Positions 45,289-53,226 of a stretch of DNA of 64,000 nucleotides are shown in pieces. Position 1 is the first letter of the stretch. Each line of letters starts with the position of its first letter. Under the pieces are notes generated by a model. That model saw nothing but the letters and a program-made list of their open reading frames with translations. It had not been told where the DNA came from and did not search any database. Source of the stretch: Oligosphaera ethanolica (GTDB lineage Bacteria > Verrucomicrobiota > Lentisphaeria > Oligosphaerales > Oligosphaeraceae); NCBI RefSeq assembly GCF_030814695.1, contig NZ_JAUSVL010000001.1, positions 2,330,227 through 2,394,226 of the forward strand, read 5' to 3'. Both the position numbers and the translations under genes were made by a program.

Positions 45289-46230
45289 ATGAAAAACGCT
45301 CTGTTCGCCCTGTTGCTCGTCGTCGCCGCTGTGACTGTAAGGACGGCGTACGGCGCTGACAAAGACGAGGCCATGGTCGATTTTGTGGCGAATCAGCAGC
45401 TGCTGCAGGATGCCACCGAGTCCGAGAAGCAAGGCGAGTACAAGCGCGCAGCGCGTCTCTTTCGCAAGTTGGGCAACAACACTCAGAGTCCCCAGCTGAA
45501 AGCGGCCTATCTGCTGCGGCAGGCCGACTGTTTCTTCGCGGCCCGCAAAGTCCGCAAGGCCCTGCCCCTGTACAAGGAGTTGATCGAGCGCTATCCGCTG
45601 TATATTCCCTATGAGCACGTCGTCAAACAATTGCGGGCGTTGGCCGAGAGTTTTGTTGATGGCAACGGCACTTTCCTGGGCTTGCGCGACAAAACGGCCG
45701 CCATTGAGACTTACGAGCTGATCATTCAGGGCGCGCCGTCCATCCACGTGTCACTAGCCGATCGCCAGCGCCTGGCCGAACTGCTGGTCAACGAGCACCG
45801 CCCAGAAGAGGCCATCGCCGTCTATCAGGCGATTCTCAAGCAGGATGCGAAACTCGCGGGCGTTCGTGCCGATGTGGCCATGCTGCTCTTCGACATGAGC
45901 AAACGCGGCGATGGCGATGGCAGCAAGCTGCGCATGGCCGTTCGCCAGGCTGAAATGGCCCTGCAGCAGGACCCGTCACAGCCACGCAATCGCGAACTAC
46001 TTGATCTCATCAGCCAGTCCAAGCAGATACAGGCGCAACGCAGCCTCGACAAGGCCGTGTTCTACCTCAAACCGACTCACAAGAACATCGTTTCGGCTCG
46101 GCGCTACCTCCACGACCTCATCCGCGAATATCCCGACACCACCGCTGCCCAGGAAGCCCGTCGCATCCTGGATAGCAACCCCGAACTGACGGCTGACGCC
46201 GTTGCCATCCCGGCTGTCGCCCCGAAATGA
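45289..46230 (+). CDS. Secreted or periplasmic TPR protein
   Basis: This 313-residue protein begins with a signal peptide (MKNALFALLLVVAAVTVRTAYG) after a GAGG ribosome site. Helical repeats with TPR character follow: YKRAARLFRKLGNNTQSPQLKAAYLLRQADCFF (about 50-83), ALPLYKELIERYPLY, PEEAIAVYQAILKQD and ARRYLHDLIREYPDTTAAQEARRIL (about 270-295). The overall pattern resembles BamD/YbgF-like periplasmic scaffold proteins, but a lipobox is not present. The next gene (LptE-like) starts 49 bp after its stop, so envelope assembly is a reasonable guess. Confidence 0.75.
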   Translation: MKNALFALLLVVAAVTVRTAYGADKDEAMVDFVANQQLLQDATESEKQGEYKRAARLFRKLGNNTQSPQLKAAYLLRQADCFFAARKVRKALPLYKELIERYPLYIPYEHVVKQLRALAESFVDGNGTFLGLRDKTAAIETYELIIQGAPSIHVSLADRQRLAELLVNEHRPEEAIAVYQAILKQDAKLAGVRADVAMLLFDMSKRGDGDGSKLRMAVRQAEMALQQDPSQPRNRELLDLISQSKQIQAQRSLDKAVFYLKPTHKNIVSARRYLHDLIREYPDTTAAQEARRILDSNPELTADAVAIPAVAPK

Positions 46231-46279
46231 TCACCACCGTCGTCCTATCCCACACATCATCACTTGCCAAGGATCGACT

Positions 46280-46849
46280 ATGACCACGCGACTCCTGCAT
46301 CTGCACTGGCTCGGCCTGGCACTCATCGGCTGCGTCATGGCCCTCTCGTCCTGCTATCACTGGGGAGCGCCTGGCGCCAAGCCCGGCACCACCATTGCCG
46401 TTGCCAGCGTCGCCAATGACACCACGGAAGGCGCCCTCGCTGCGACCATGCGGCAAAAACTGCAGGAGCATTTTGCCAACCAGCCTGGCGTTTCCTGCGA
46501 CAACCAGACCGCGAAGAGCGACTACGTTCTCAAAGTGCGGCTGCTGTCCATCAGCAATTCCGGCATCGCCCGCAGTGAAATCCGGGACAAGCGGGCCCGC
46601 GAGGATGACGCCAACGCCTACCAGACCGTCCTCTACCGCATTGAACTCAAGACCGCCTATGAGCTCTTCCTCAGTACCGATCTGGAAAAGCCCGTGCTAA
46701 GCCGCGAGGTCATTGGCAGCGCGGATCTGCCGCGCATGCACGATCGCGACATTCCCCTCCAGGCCGCCTGTCGTCAGGCCGCTGATGACGCCGCCCGAAA
46801 AATCGTCGCCGATATCTTCGACCAGGAGTCACTGCCGCTGACGCCATAA
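46280..46849 (+). CDS. LptE-like outer-membrane lipoprotein
   Basis: The predicted product has 189 residues from ATG at 46280 (AAGGA upstream). A lipoprotein signal ends at VMALSSC (Cys near residue 24). The mature start YHWGAPGAKPGTTIAVASVANDTTEGALAATMRQKLQEHF has the pattern of the LptE/RlpB family in PVC and other bacteria, in which a strand with 'V..F.N.T.EP' is followed by a helix. LptE plugs LptD in the outer membrane and helps LPS transport. The assignment rests on this pattern and lipobox only. Gene order is TPR protein, LptE-like, ispF. Confidence 0.65.
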   Translation: MTTRLLHLHWLGLALIGCVMALSSCYHWGAPGAKPGTTIAVASVANDTTEGALAATMRQKLQEHFANQPGVSCDNQTAKSDYVLKVRLLSISNSGIARSEIRDKRAREDDANAYQTVLYRIELKTAYELFLSTDLEKPVLSREVIGSADLPRMHDRDIPLQAACRQAADDAARKIVADIFDQESLPLTP

Positions 46850-46893
46850 ACCCCGCCGGCGACCTAAGGACAACTTACGCAAGGAGCGCCACC

Positions 46894-47388
46894 ATGTTGC
46901 GAATCGGTCAGGGCTACGACCTCCATCGCTGCGTCTCCGGACGGGAGCTCTGGCTGGGCGGTGTGCATCTGCCCTCGCCGTGGGGCCTCCAGGGCCATTC
47001 TGACGCCGATGCGTTGCTCCACGCCATCACCGATGCCGTTCTGGGCGCCCTCGCTCTCGGCGATATCGGCCAGTGGTTTCCGGACACCGATGAGCGTTGG
47101 CGCGGCGCCAGCAGCGCGCTGCTCTTGCGCCAGGTTTTGGACGATCCCCGCGTCAGTTGCTGGCAGCTGATCAATCTCGATTGTACCGTCATCACCGAAA
47201 AACCCAAACTGGCGCCGCATATTCCGGCCATGCGCGAGGCCATCGCCGCGCTTTTCCGTTGCCAGCCCGAACGTATATCTGTCAAAGCCAAGACGAACGA
47301 GCAGCAGGACGCCATCGGCCAGGGCGCGGCGTTGGCCGCCCAGGCCATCGTCCTGCTCTGTGATATGGCTGATTACCCAGAAGATTAA
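46894..47388 (+). CDS. ispF: 2-C-methyl-D-erythritol 2,4-cyclodiphosphate synthase
   Basis: This 164-residue enzyme forms the cyclodiphosphate in the MEP isoprenoid pathway. The zinc site is in RIGQGYDLHRC (Asp and His) and the second in GHSDADALLHAITDAVLGALALGDIGQWFPDTD. The C-terminal ISVKAKTNEQQDAIGQGAALAAQAIVLL completes the family. Length is normal (about 160). A strong AAGGAG precedes the ATG by 8 bases. It is followed by comF after 38 bp; both lie in a plus-strand run of housekeeping genes from 45289 to 49716. Confidence 0.97.
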   Translation: MLRIGQGYDLHRCVSGRELWLGGVHLPSPWGLQGHSDADALLHAITDAVLGALALGDIGQWFPDTDERWRGASSALLLRQVLDDPRVSCWQLINLDCTVITEKPKLAPHIPAMREAIAALFRCQPERISVKAKTNEQQDAIGQGAALAAQAIVLLCDMADYPED

Positions 47389-47426
47389 TCAGCGCCCGTA
47401 GCGGCGCCTAGCAGAAGAACGCATTC

Positions 47427-48161
47427 ATGACGTCCATCGCAGGTACTATCATCACGGCGTGCGGCGGCATCTGCCGCAGCGTCGCCGACATTGCGGTGCC
47501 GCCACTCTGTCCACTCTGCAAAGCCGAGCTCAGCTGCGGTCCCAGGCGTCTTTGTACGGCCTGCGAACAGCTGCTACCTTGCTTGCCGGAGCGCCGTTGC
47601 CCGGGCTGCGGCGGCGCCAACGACAGCTATCTGGACCTTTGCCGGGACTGCCTGGAGTGTGGTGGCCGACCGTGGGCCGCTGCCGTTTCGGCCTTTCCCT
47701 TTGCCGGGCAGCTGCGCGAAGCCGTACACGCCTTCAAATACCAACGACAGACCAGCCTGGCGCCATTTTTGGCCGGTGCCATGGCCGACGCCTGGCGGCG
47801 CTACGGCGCGGCGCCGGACCTGATCGTGCCGGTGCCGCTGCACTGGCTGCGCGAAATCAGCCGCGGTTACAACCAGGCCGGCCTGCTGGCGCAGTGTCTG
47901 GGACGGGAGCTCCGGCGGCCTGCCGTCAATGCCCTCCGCCGGCGCCGCCGCACTTCGCAGCAAGCGCGACTGCATTATGAAGAACGGTTGAAAAATATCA
48001 GCGGGGCCTTCATGGTCAAAAAGCCAAGCATCATCGTCGGCAAATCGTTATTGCTGGTTGATGATGTTTTCACGACGGGCGCGACTCTCAGCGCCGCCAC
48101 GACGGCACTGCTGGCAGCCGGCGCGGCGGCGGTTTACGTCATTACTGCCGCCAGAGACTGA
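47427..48161 (+). CDS. comF: ComF-family phosphoribosyltransferase-like protein
   Basis: This 244-residue protein has an N-terminal zinc ribbon with CPLC, CTAC, CPGCGG and CRDC motifs (about 28-73) and a C-terminal phosphoribosyltransferase fold. The PRPP-binding motif is SLLLVDDVFTTGATLSAA, and PVPLHWLREISRGYNQAGLLAQ with RRRRTSQQARL are family signatures. ComF helps bring transforming DNA into the cytoplasm in naturally competent bacteria. comEC (58379-60601) and type IV pilus genes in the same window are consistent with competence genes, though comF is also widespread in non-competent species. Confidence 0.93.
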   Translation: MTSIAGTIITACGGICRSVADIAVPPLCPLCKAELSCGPRRLCTACEQLLPCLPERRCPGCGGANDSYLDLCRDCLECGGRPWAAAVSAFPFAGQLREAVHAFKYQRQTSLAPFLAGAMADAWRRYGAAPDLIVPVPLHWLREISRGYNQAGLLAQCLGRELRRPAVNALRRRRRTSQQARLHYEERLKNISGAFMVKKPSIIVGKSLLLVDDVFTTGATLSAATTALLAAGAAAVYVITAARD

Positions 48162-48244
48162 TCGCCACGCGCTGACTGTAAACGGCGGCAGTGCCAGCAA
48201 CTAGCAACCACAGCAAGCACAGCAAGCAGCAAGGACATACACAC

Positions 48245-49129
48245 ATGCAGGGATTTTTCGGAAAAACCATTTCGCCACTGGGCAAGGCCTCGCCCAAGGC
48301 GGACATACCGGCCGGCGTCTGGCTCAAATGCAAAGGCTGCGAGCAGACCATTGCCCAAAGCGCCTTGGACAGCAATCTGCAGGTCTGTCCCGTCTGCGGT
48401 CATCATTTTCCCCTCACTGCTGGGCAGCGCATCGCCCTGCTCAGCGACGAGGGAAGTTTCCAACAGCTTGGCGAGGGCTTGTCGTCCGTTGATACGCTTG
48501 ATTTTGCGCACGACAACAGCTATCCGCGCAAGCTCAAGGAAACACAGGCGAAGACTGGCCTGAAGGATGCGGTGGTCTGCGGCTGCGCCACTCTCGACGG
48601 CACGCCATACGCCTTGGCTGTCATGGACTTCCGCTTTTTCGGTGCCAGCATGGGGTCGGTAGTCGGCGAGGAAATCACTCGCCTGACGGAGGAAGCCACG
48701 CGCCGCCACCTGCCGCTGGTGATCGTCACCGCCAGTGGCGGTGCTCGTATGCAGGAGGGCGCTCTGAGCCTCATGCAAATGGCCAAGACCTCTGGCGCGC
48801 TGATGCGCCATGACGAAGCCGGCCTGCCGTACATCGCCATCCTCACGCATCCGACTACCGGCGGCGTCACCGCCAGCTTCGCGTCGCTGGGCGACGTCAT
48901 CCTCGCCGAGCCGAAAGCGCTTATCGGTTTTGCCGGCCCGCGCGTCATCAAAGAGACCACCCGCAGTGAATTGCCACCGGGCTTCCAGAGCGCGGAATTC
49001 CTGCTTGACCACGGCCTGGTCGATCGCGTTGTGCCGCGCGCCAAATTGCGCGCCGAGCTGGCGCAGCTGCTGGTCTATCTCTCACCCGAAACTACCGCCG
49101 GCTGCACTACCGCCGGTCGGCAGGCCTGA
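48245..49129 (+). CDS. accD: Acetyl-CoA carboxylase carboxyltransferase subunit beta
   Basis: The predicted product has 294 residues from ATG at 48245 (AAGGA upstream); the frame extends upstream but lacks conserved sequence. The N-terminal zinc finger is CKGCEQTIAQ ... CPVCGHHF. The carboxyltransferase core shows MDFRFFGASMGSVVGEEITR, IVTASGGARMQEGALSLMQMAKTSGA, TTGGVTASFASLGDVILAEP and IGFAGPRVIKETTRSELPPGFQ. Together with AccA it transfers carboxyl groups from biotin to acetyl-CoA for fatty-acid synthesis. accA is not in this window. Length is normal (about 280-300). Confidence 0.97.
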   Translation: MQGFFGKTISPLGKASPKADIPAGVWLKCKGCEQTIAQSALDSNLQVCPVCGHHFPLTAGQRIALLSDEGSFQQLGEGLSSVDTLDFAHDNSYPRKLKETQAKTGLKDAVVCGCATLDGTPYALAVMDFRFFGASMGSVVGEEITRLTEEATRRHLPLVIVTASGGARMQEGALSLMQMAKTSGALMRHDEAGLPYIAILTHPTTGGVTASFASLGDVILAEPKALIGFAGPRVIKETTRSELPPGFQSAEFLLDHGLVDRVVPRAKLRAELAQLLVYLSPETTAGCTTAGRQA

Positions 49130-49158
49130 GTCGCGCTAACGCGTCAGCGATTGGAATC

Positions 49159-49716
49159 ATGAGCAGCATACGATATCATCTCAGCAGCCTCGTCACTGTC
49201 GTCCTCATGGCCCTCGGCGGCCATATCGCCCTGCAGCACGGCCAGGCCAATGCTGCGGAAAAACCGTTGCGGCCGGCATACTGGCCGTTGCTCATCAACG
49301 GCTACGCCTTTCCGAAGCTGGAGCTGGCCCTGACGCCCATGGAACAGGCCCGCGGACTCATGTTCCGCGAGAAGGTGCCCAATGACGGCGGCATGATCTT
49401 CGTTTTCCCGGAAAGCAGCCAGCGCTCATTCTGGATGAAGAACACCCTTGTGCCCCTTGATCTGCTCTTTCTTGACGCAGACGGCAAGGTCGTTGCCATT
49501 CACCGCATGCAGCCCGAAATGCCCCAACTCAACCACGAGAGCGAATGGGCCTACGAAGAACGCCTGAAACACTACCCCAGCTACAAAGAAGCGCGCTTCG
49601 CCATTGAATTCGCCGCCGGACAGGCCGAACTCTGCGGCATCAGCGTCGGCGACAGCATTGATGTCGGCATGGCCGAACTGCTCAAAATCGCCGCCGCTTA
49701 CGCCATCGACGACTGA
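49159..49716 (+). CDS. DUF192-family secreted protein
   Basis: This 185-residue protein has a signal peptide or anchor (YHLSSLVTVVLMALGGHIAL). The DUF192 domain covers about 42-175, with LELALTPMEQARGLMFREKVPNDGGMIFVFPESSQRSFWMKNTLVPLDLLFLDADGKV, the family hallmark of 'RGLMFR' followed by 'FWMKNT..PLD'. Function of DUF192 is unknown; it is a small beta-rich domain found in the periplasm or outside. Here it follows accD by 29 bp and precedes the large HzsA-like gene by 44 bp. Confidence 0.92.
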   Translation: MSSIRYHLSSLVTVVLMALGGHIALQHGQANAAEKPLRPAYWPLLINGYAFPKLELALTPMEQARGLMFREKVPNDGGMIFVFPESSQRSFWMKNTLVPLDLLFLDADGKVVAIHRMQPEMPQLNHESEWAYEERLKHYPSYKEARFAIEFAAGQAELCGISVGDSIDVGMAELLKIAAAYAIDD

Positions 49717-49760
49717 TAGCACCCACCGCACAAACCGCCGGGGATGGCGGGAAGAGATGA

Positions 49761-52700
49761 ATGACCATGAAAAAAATCAGCGCCGCCGTCCTGTTTCTCT
49801 GTTTTGCATTTAGTGCCGGCATCCAGGGGCAGCCAGCAGGCACAGTCGCGGCTGACGCGGCGGCGGCGTGGGCGGAGCGCCTCCTTACTGGCCGGGACGT
49901 GTTGGCTAGCAGCCATTCGCTGAGCACCAAGCCCCTGTTGGTCACGCCCAACCTCGAAAAGGGCAAGGAGGCGGTGTATTATGACGTCGATGTCACTGGC
50001 TGTCAGCAGCTTTGGTTGACGGCGGGCTACGGCGGCGACGGCAACGGCGGCGATCACACGTGCTGGGTCGATCCGGTCTTTACCCGTGAGGATGGCACGA
50101 CCGTGTCCGGCCTGGGGCTGCCCATGCTCGTCAACAGCGTCCAGTGGCAGCGTCTTTTCGTCAACAGCAACTTCCGACGCGAGCCGATCAGCATCGGCGG
50201 CAAAATTCACCAAGAGGGCTGGTGGGCTCATTCCCTCAGCCATATCTGCCTGAAACTCGACGGGCAGTTCAAGAGCTTCCGTGTCGGTGTCGGCGCCGAC
50301 AAAGCCTGGAACGCCGGCAAGTACATGCACTTCGAAATCCACGCCGCCCTGCCGCAGGACAAAGTCGCCGGGATATTTGCCCAGAGTCTCGCGCAGGACT
50401 TTCCTGTTGAGGAACGCTGGCTGCGCCAGGACTTGGGCGTCCAGGATGGCGGTCACGCCGCGCTGTTCGCCAGCGGCTTGACCGCCGTGGCCGTCGCTGA
50501 CCTGGTCACCGCGCAGGCCAAACGCCTGGGTATGCCGGGCCAGGACTACCGCCAGCGCCTCGCTGTTATGCCAAAAAACGATAAGCGCGAGGATCTTGCC
50601 GCCCTCCTTGCCTTCTACCACGAAGTCCGCCGGGCCGCAACGATCATTGACGATGCCGACAAGAGCTTTGAGCTCGCGCGCAAGTCCCTGGCGTTCGTGG
50701 AAAAGAGCCGCGCGCTGCCCGCCGAGACCGCCGAGCTCGCCGCGCTGACGGCGCGCGCGGCGGCACTGCCGGAGCGCCCTGACGGCAGCTGGCCGCAGCT
50801 GCTTAGCGACCTCAAGGCGTTGCGTCGCCGCATTATTCTCTCCCATCCGCTCCTTGATTTCACTGACCTGCTGATCAACAAGCAGCCGCCGACCACCTAC
50901 AGCCACCAATGCGACCAGTACCTCGGCCGCCACAGCCGACCCGGCCCCGGCTTGGTCGTCCTGCGCAACTGGAAAAGCGCTGCGCCCGAGGCCGTTGAGC
51001 TGCTGAAGGACAAACTACCCACCGGCAGCGTCGCCCACCCCGATCTGTCCTACGACGGCAAAAAAATACTTTTTTCCTATTGCGATCACAGCGTGGAAAA
51101 TCGCGCCCACCGGCGTTTTTTCATATGGGAGATCAATAGTGACGGCACGGGCCTGCGGCAGCTCACGGGCACCGCAAACGACGCGCGTGAGGGCGAGGGC
51201 GGCCGCGATACCGTGCTGGTCGAGGACTTCGATCCCTGCTATCTGCCTGATGGCAACATCGTTTTTGTGTCCACGCGCTGCCAGGCTTTCGGGCGCTGCC
51301 ACCACCGCCGTTACAATCCGTCCTATCTGCTCTACCTGATGAATGGGGACGGCGGCGGCATCCGCCTGCTGTCCTTCGGCGAGGCCAACGAGTGGGACCC
51401 GAGCGTCCTTCCCGACGGCCGCATTATTTTCAGCCGCTGGGACTACATCAATCGCCACGACACTTTCTACCAGAGTCTGTGGACGATCCGGCCCGACGGC
51501 ACCAACACCGCCCACTACTACGGCAATTACACGATCAACCCCTGCATGCTTGCCGAAGCGCGGGCGATTCCCGACTCGCGCCAGGTCGTCTGCACGGCCA
51601 TGGCCCATCATTCCTACACGGCCGGTTCCATTATTGCTCTCGATCCCAGCCAGGGCGAGGACGGGCCCAAGCCCATCACCCGCCTGACGCCCGAAACGCG
51701 CTTCCCGGAGACCGAAGGCTGGCCCGAGGGCGTCTTCTGCACGCCATGGCCCCTCAGCGAAGACCTCGTGCTGGCCGCGTATACGCCGGAGAAACTGGCG
51801 ATGCAGGGTAAAGTCCAGTCTGTGGGCGCTTACGGCATAGTGCTTATCGACTCCCTCGGCGGGCGTGAGGAAATCTACCGCGATCCGGCGATGTCCAGCG
51901 TGTCGCCCATACCCCTGCAGCCGCGGCCGGAGCCCGTCCTGCTCAGCTCGACTCTGCCGCCGCCGCTGGACGAGCAGGGCCAGACGCGCCCCGGGCTGCT
52001 CTACATCCAGAATGCCGCGCTTGGCCGTATGGATTTCGAGGCGCCGATCAAGGCCCTGCGGGTCAACAGCATCATTGGCCAGCCGACGCCGTCGGTGCCC
52101 CATCGCGGCGCGGTCCGGCAGGAGATCGTCAAGCGGGTGGAGGGCACGGTGCCGGTCAATCCCGATGGCAGCGCATTTTTCCACGTGCCTTCCGGCGTGC
52201 CAATCCAGTTACAGGCGTTAGATGAGCAGGGCATGGCCGTCATGACCATGCGCTCTTTCATCTTCACCCAGCCGGGCGAAACGCTCAGCTGCATCGGTTG
52301 CCATGAAGACCGCGCGCTGACGCCACCACCGCGCAGCGGCAACGCCGGCGCGCCCAAGGCGCTGACGCCGTCCGTCAACCACGACTACCCGGGTGGCTTC
52401 AGCTACTTGCGCTCTGTTCAGCCCATCTTTGACCGCCATTGCATTTCCTGCCATGGCCTCGGCCAAGCCCAGCCGGATCTGCGTGGCACGCCGGTGGAAC
52501 GACCCGTGCCCGACTATCCCGGCTGGCCGGGCACTGTGCGGGTCGCCACGTCCTACAACGAGCTCATCAATCGCCCCGGCATGGTCAAGATCGCCCAGCG
52601 CAACGTGGAAACCGCTGTGAGCAAGCCGCGCGACTACTTCGCCCATGCCGGCAAACTCATGCCATTCCTCCTTCAGGGGCATTGTCCGGCGCTGCTTGCC

Positions 52701-53129
52701 GACAAGGACGCCGTGGCGACGGTCATCACTTGGCTCGATCTCAATGCGCAGTACCACGGCGACTACTCATTCGCCCGCCGCGAAGACATCAGTGCCGACC
52801 CGGCCGGCGAAAAGGCCCTGCGCGATGCCGTTCGCGAGCGCTTCGGCGAAGCCTGGGCGGCGCAGCCCTACGCGTGCCTGGTCAATGTCGCCAATCCAGC
52901 CCAGAGCCGCGTGCTCATGGCGGCCCTGCCCGCCGCTGTTGGCGGCTGGGGGCAAGTCGCCGCTGCCGCCGGCGCTTTTACGGGCCATGACGACCCGGCT
53001 TGGCTCCACTTCCGGGCCCTCGTCGAGCAGTCCATGGCGCCCTACGAGCCGCCGGCGGCCGATGGCACCTGCAAGCAGAGCAAGTGCATTTGCGGATCCT
53101 GCTGGGTTCCTGCTCAGCAAATGAAATAG
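49761..53129 (+). CDS. Large secreted diheme protein: NPCBM-like domain, beta-propeller, HzsA-like region
   Basis: This 1122-residue protein has a signal peptide (KKISAAVLFLCFAFSAGIQ). Residues about 60-195 look like an NPCBM carbohydrate-binding domain (GGKIHQEGWWAHSLSHICLKLDGQFKSF). A beta-propeller of PD40 type follows (about 425-720: SYDGKKILFSYCD, FDPCYLPDGNIVFVSTRCQAF, DPSVLPDGRIIFSRWDY). Two class I heme sites, CIGCH (844-848) and CISCHG (894-899), lie in the C-terminal region, which resembles hydrazine synthase alpha-type (HzsA) proteins found in many PVC genomes. A Cys-rich tail (CKQSKCICGSC) ends it. True hydrazine synthesis is unlikely given the glycan-degrading setting; electron transfer coupled to polysaccharide oxidation is possible. 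Confidence 0.8.
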   Translation: MTMKKISAAVLFLCFAFSAGIQGQPAGTVAADAAAAWAERLLTGRDVLASSHSLSTKPLLVTPNLEKGKEAVYYDVDVTGCQQLWLTAGYGGDGNGGDHTCWVDPVFTREDGTTVSGLGLPMLVNSVQWQRLFVNSNFRREPISIGGKIHQEGWWAHSLSHICLKLDGQFKSFRVGVGADKAWNAGKYMHFEIHAALPQDKVAGIFAQSLAQDFPVEERWLRQDLGVQDGGHAALFASGLTAVAVADLVTAQAKRLGMPGQDYRQRLAVMPKNDKREDLAALLAFYHEVRRAATIIDDADKSFELARKSLAFVEKSRALPAETAELAALTARAAALPERPDGSWPQLLSDLKALRRRIILSHPLLDFTDLLINKQPPTTYSHQCDQYLGRHSRPGPGLVVLRNWKSAAPEAVELLKDKLPTGSVAHPDLSYDGKKILFSYCDHSVENRAHRRFFIWEINSDGTGLRQLTGTANDAREGEGGRDTVLVEDFDPCYLPDGNIVFVSTRCQAFGRCHHRRYNPSYLLYLMNGDGGGIRLLSFGEANEWDPSVLPDGRIIFSRWDYINRHDTFYQSLWTIRPDGTNTAHYYGNYTINPCMLAEARAIPDSRQVVCTAMAHHSYTAGSIIALDPSQGEDGPKPITRLTPETRFPETEGWPEGVFCTPWPLSEDLVLAAYTPEKLAMQGKVQSVGAYGIVLIDSLGGREEIYRDPAMSSVSPIPLQPRPEPVLLSSTLPPPLDEQGQTRPGLLYIQNAALGRMDFEAPIKALRVNSIIGQPTPSVPHRGAVRQEIVKRVEGTVPVNPDGSAFFHVPSGVPIQLQALDEQGMAVMTMRSFIFTQPGETLSCIGCHEDRALTPPPRSGNAGAPKALTPSVNHDYPGGFSYLRSVQPIFDRHCISCHGLGQAQPDLRGTPVERPVPDYPGWPGTVRVATSYNELINRPGMVKIAQRNVETAVSKPRDYFAHAGKLMPFLLQGHCPALLADKDAVATVITWLDLNAQYHGDYSFARREDISADPAGEKALRDAVRERFGEAWAAQPYACLVNVANPAQSRVLMAALPAAVGGWGQVAAAAGAFTGHDDPAWLHFRALVEQSMAPYEPPAADGTCKQSKCICGSCWVPAQQMK

Positions 53130-53226
53130 CGCAGCAGCGGCGGCGACCCTTCGGGTGTCGCCGCCGTGGCCTGTTACGACGTCGTCTCTACGCGTGTCTG
53201 CATCGTTGGAAAAAGGAGAGTCGAGT

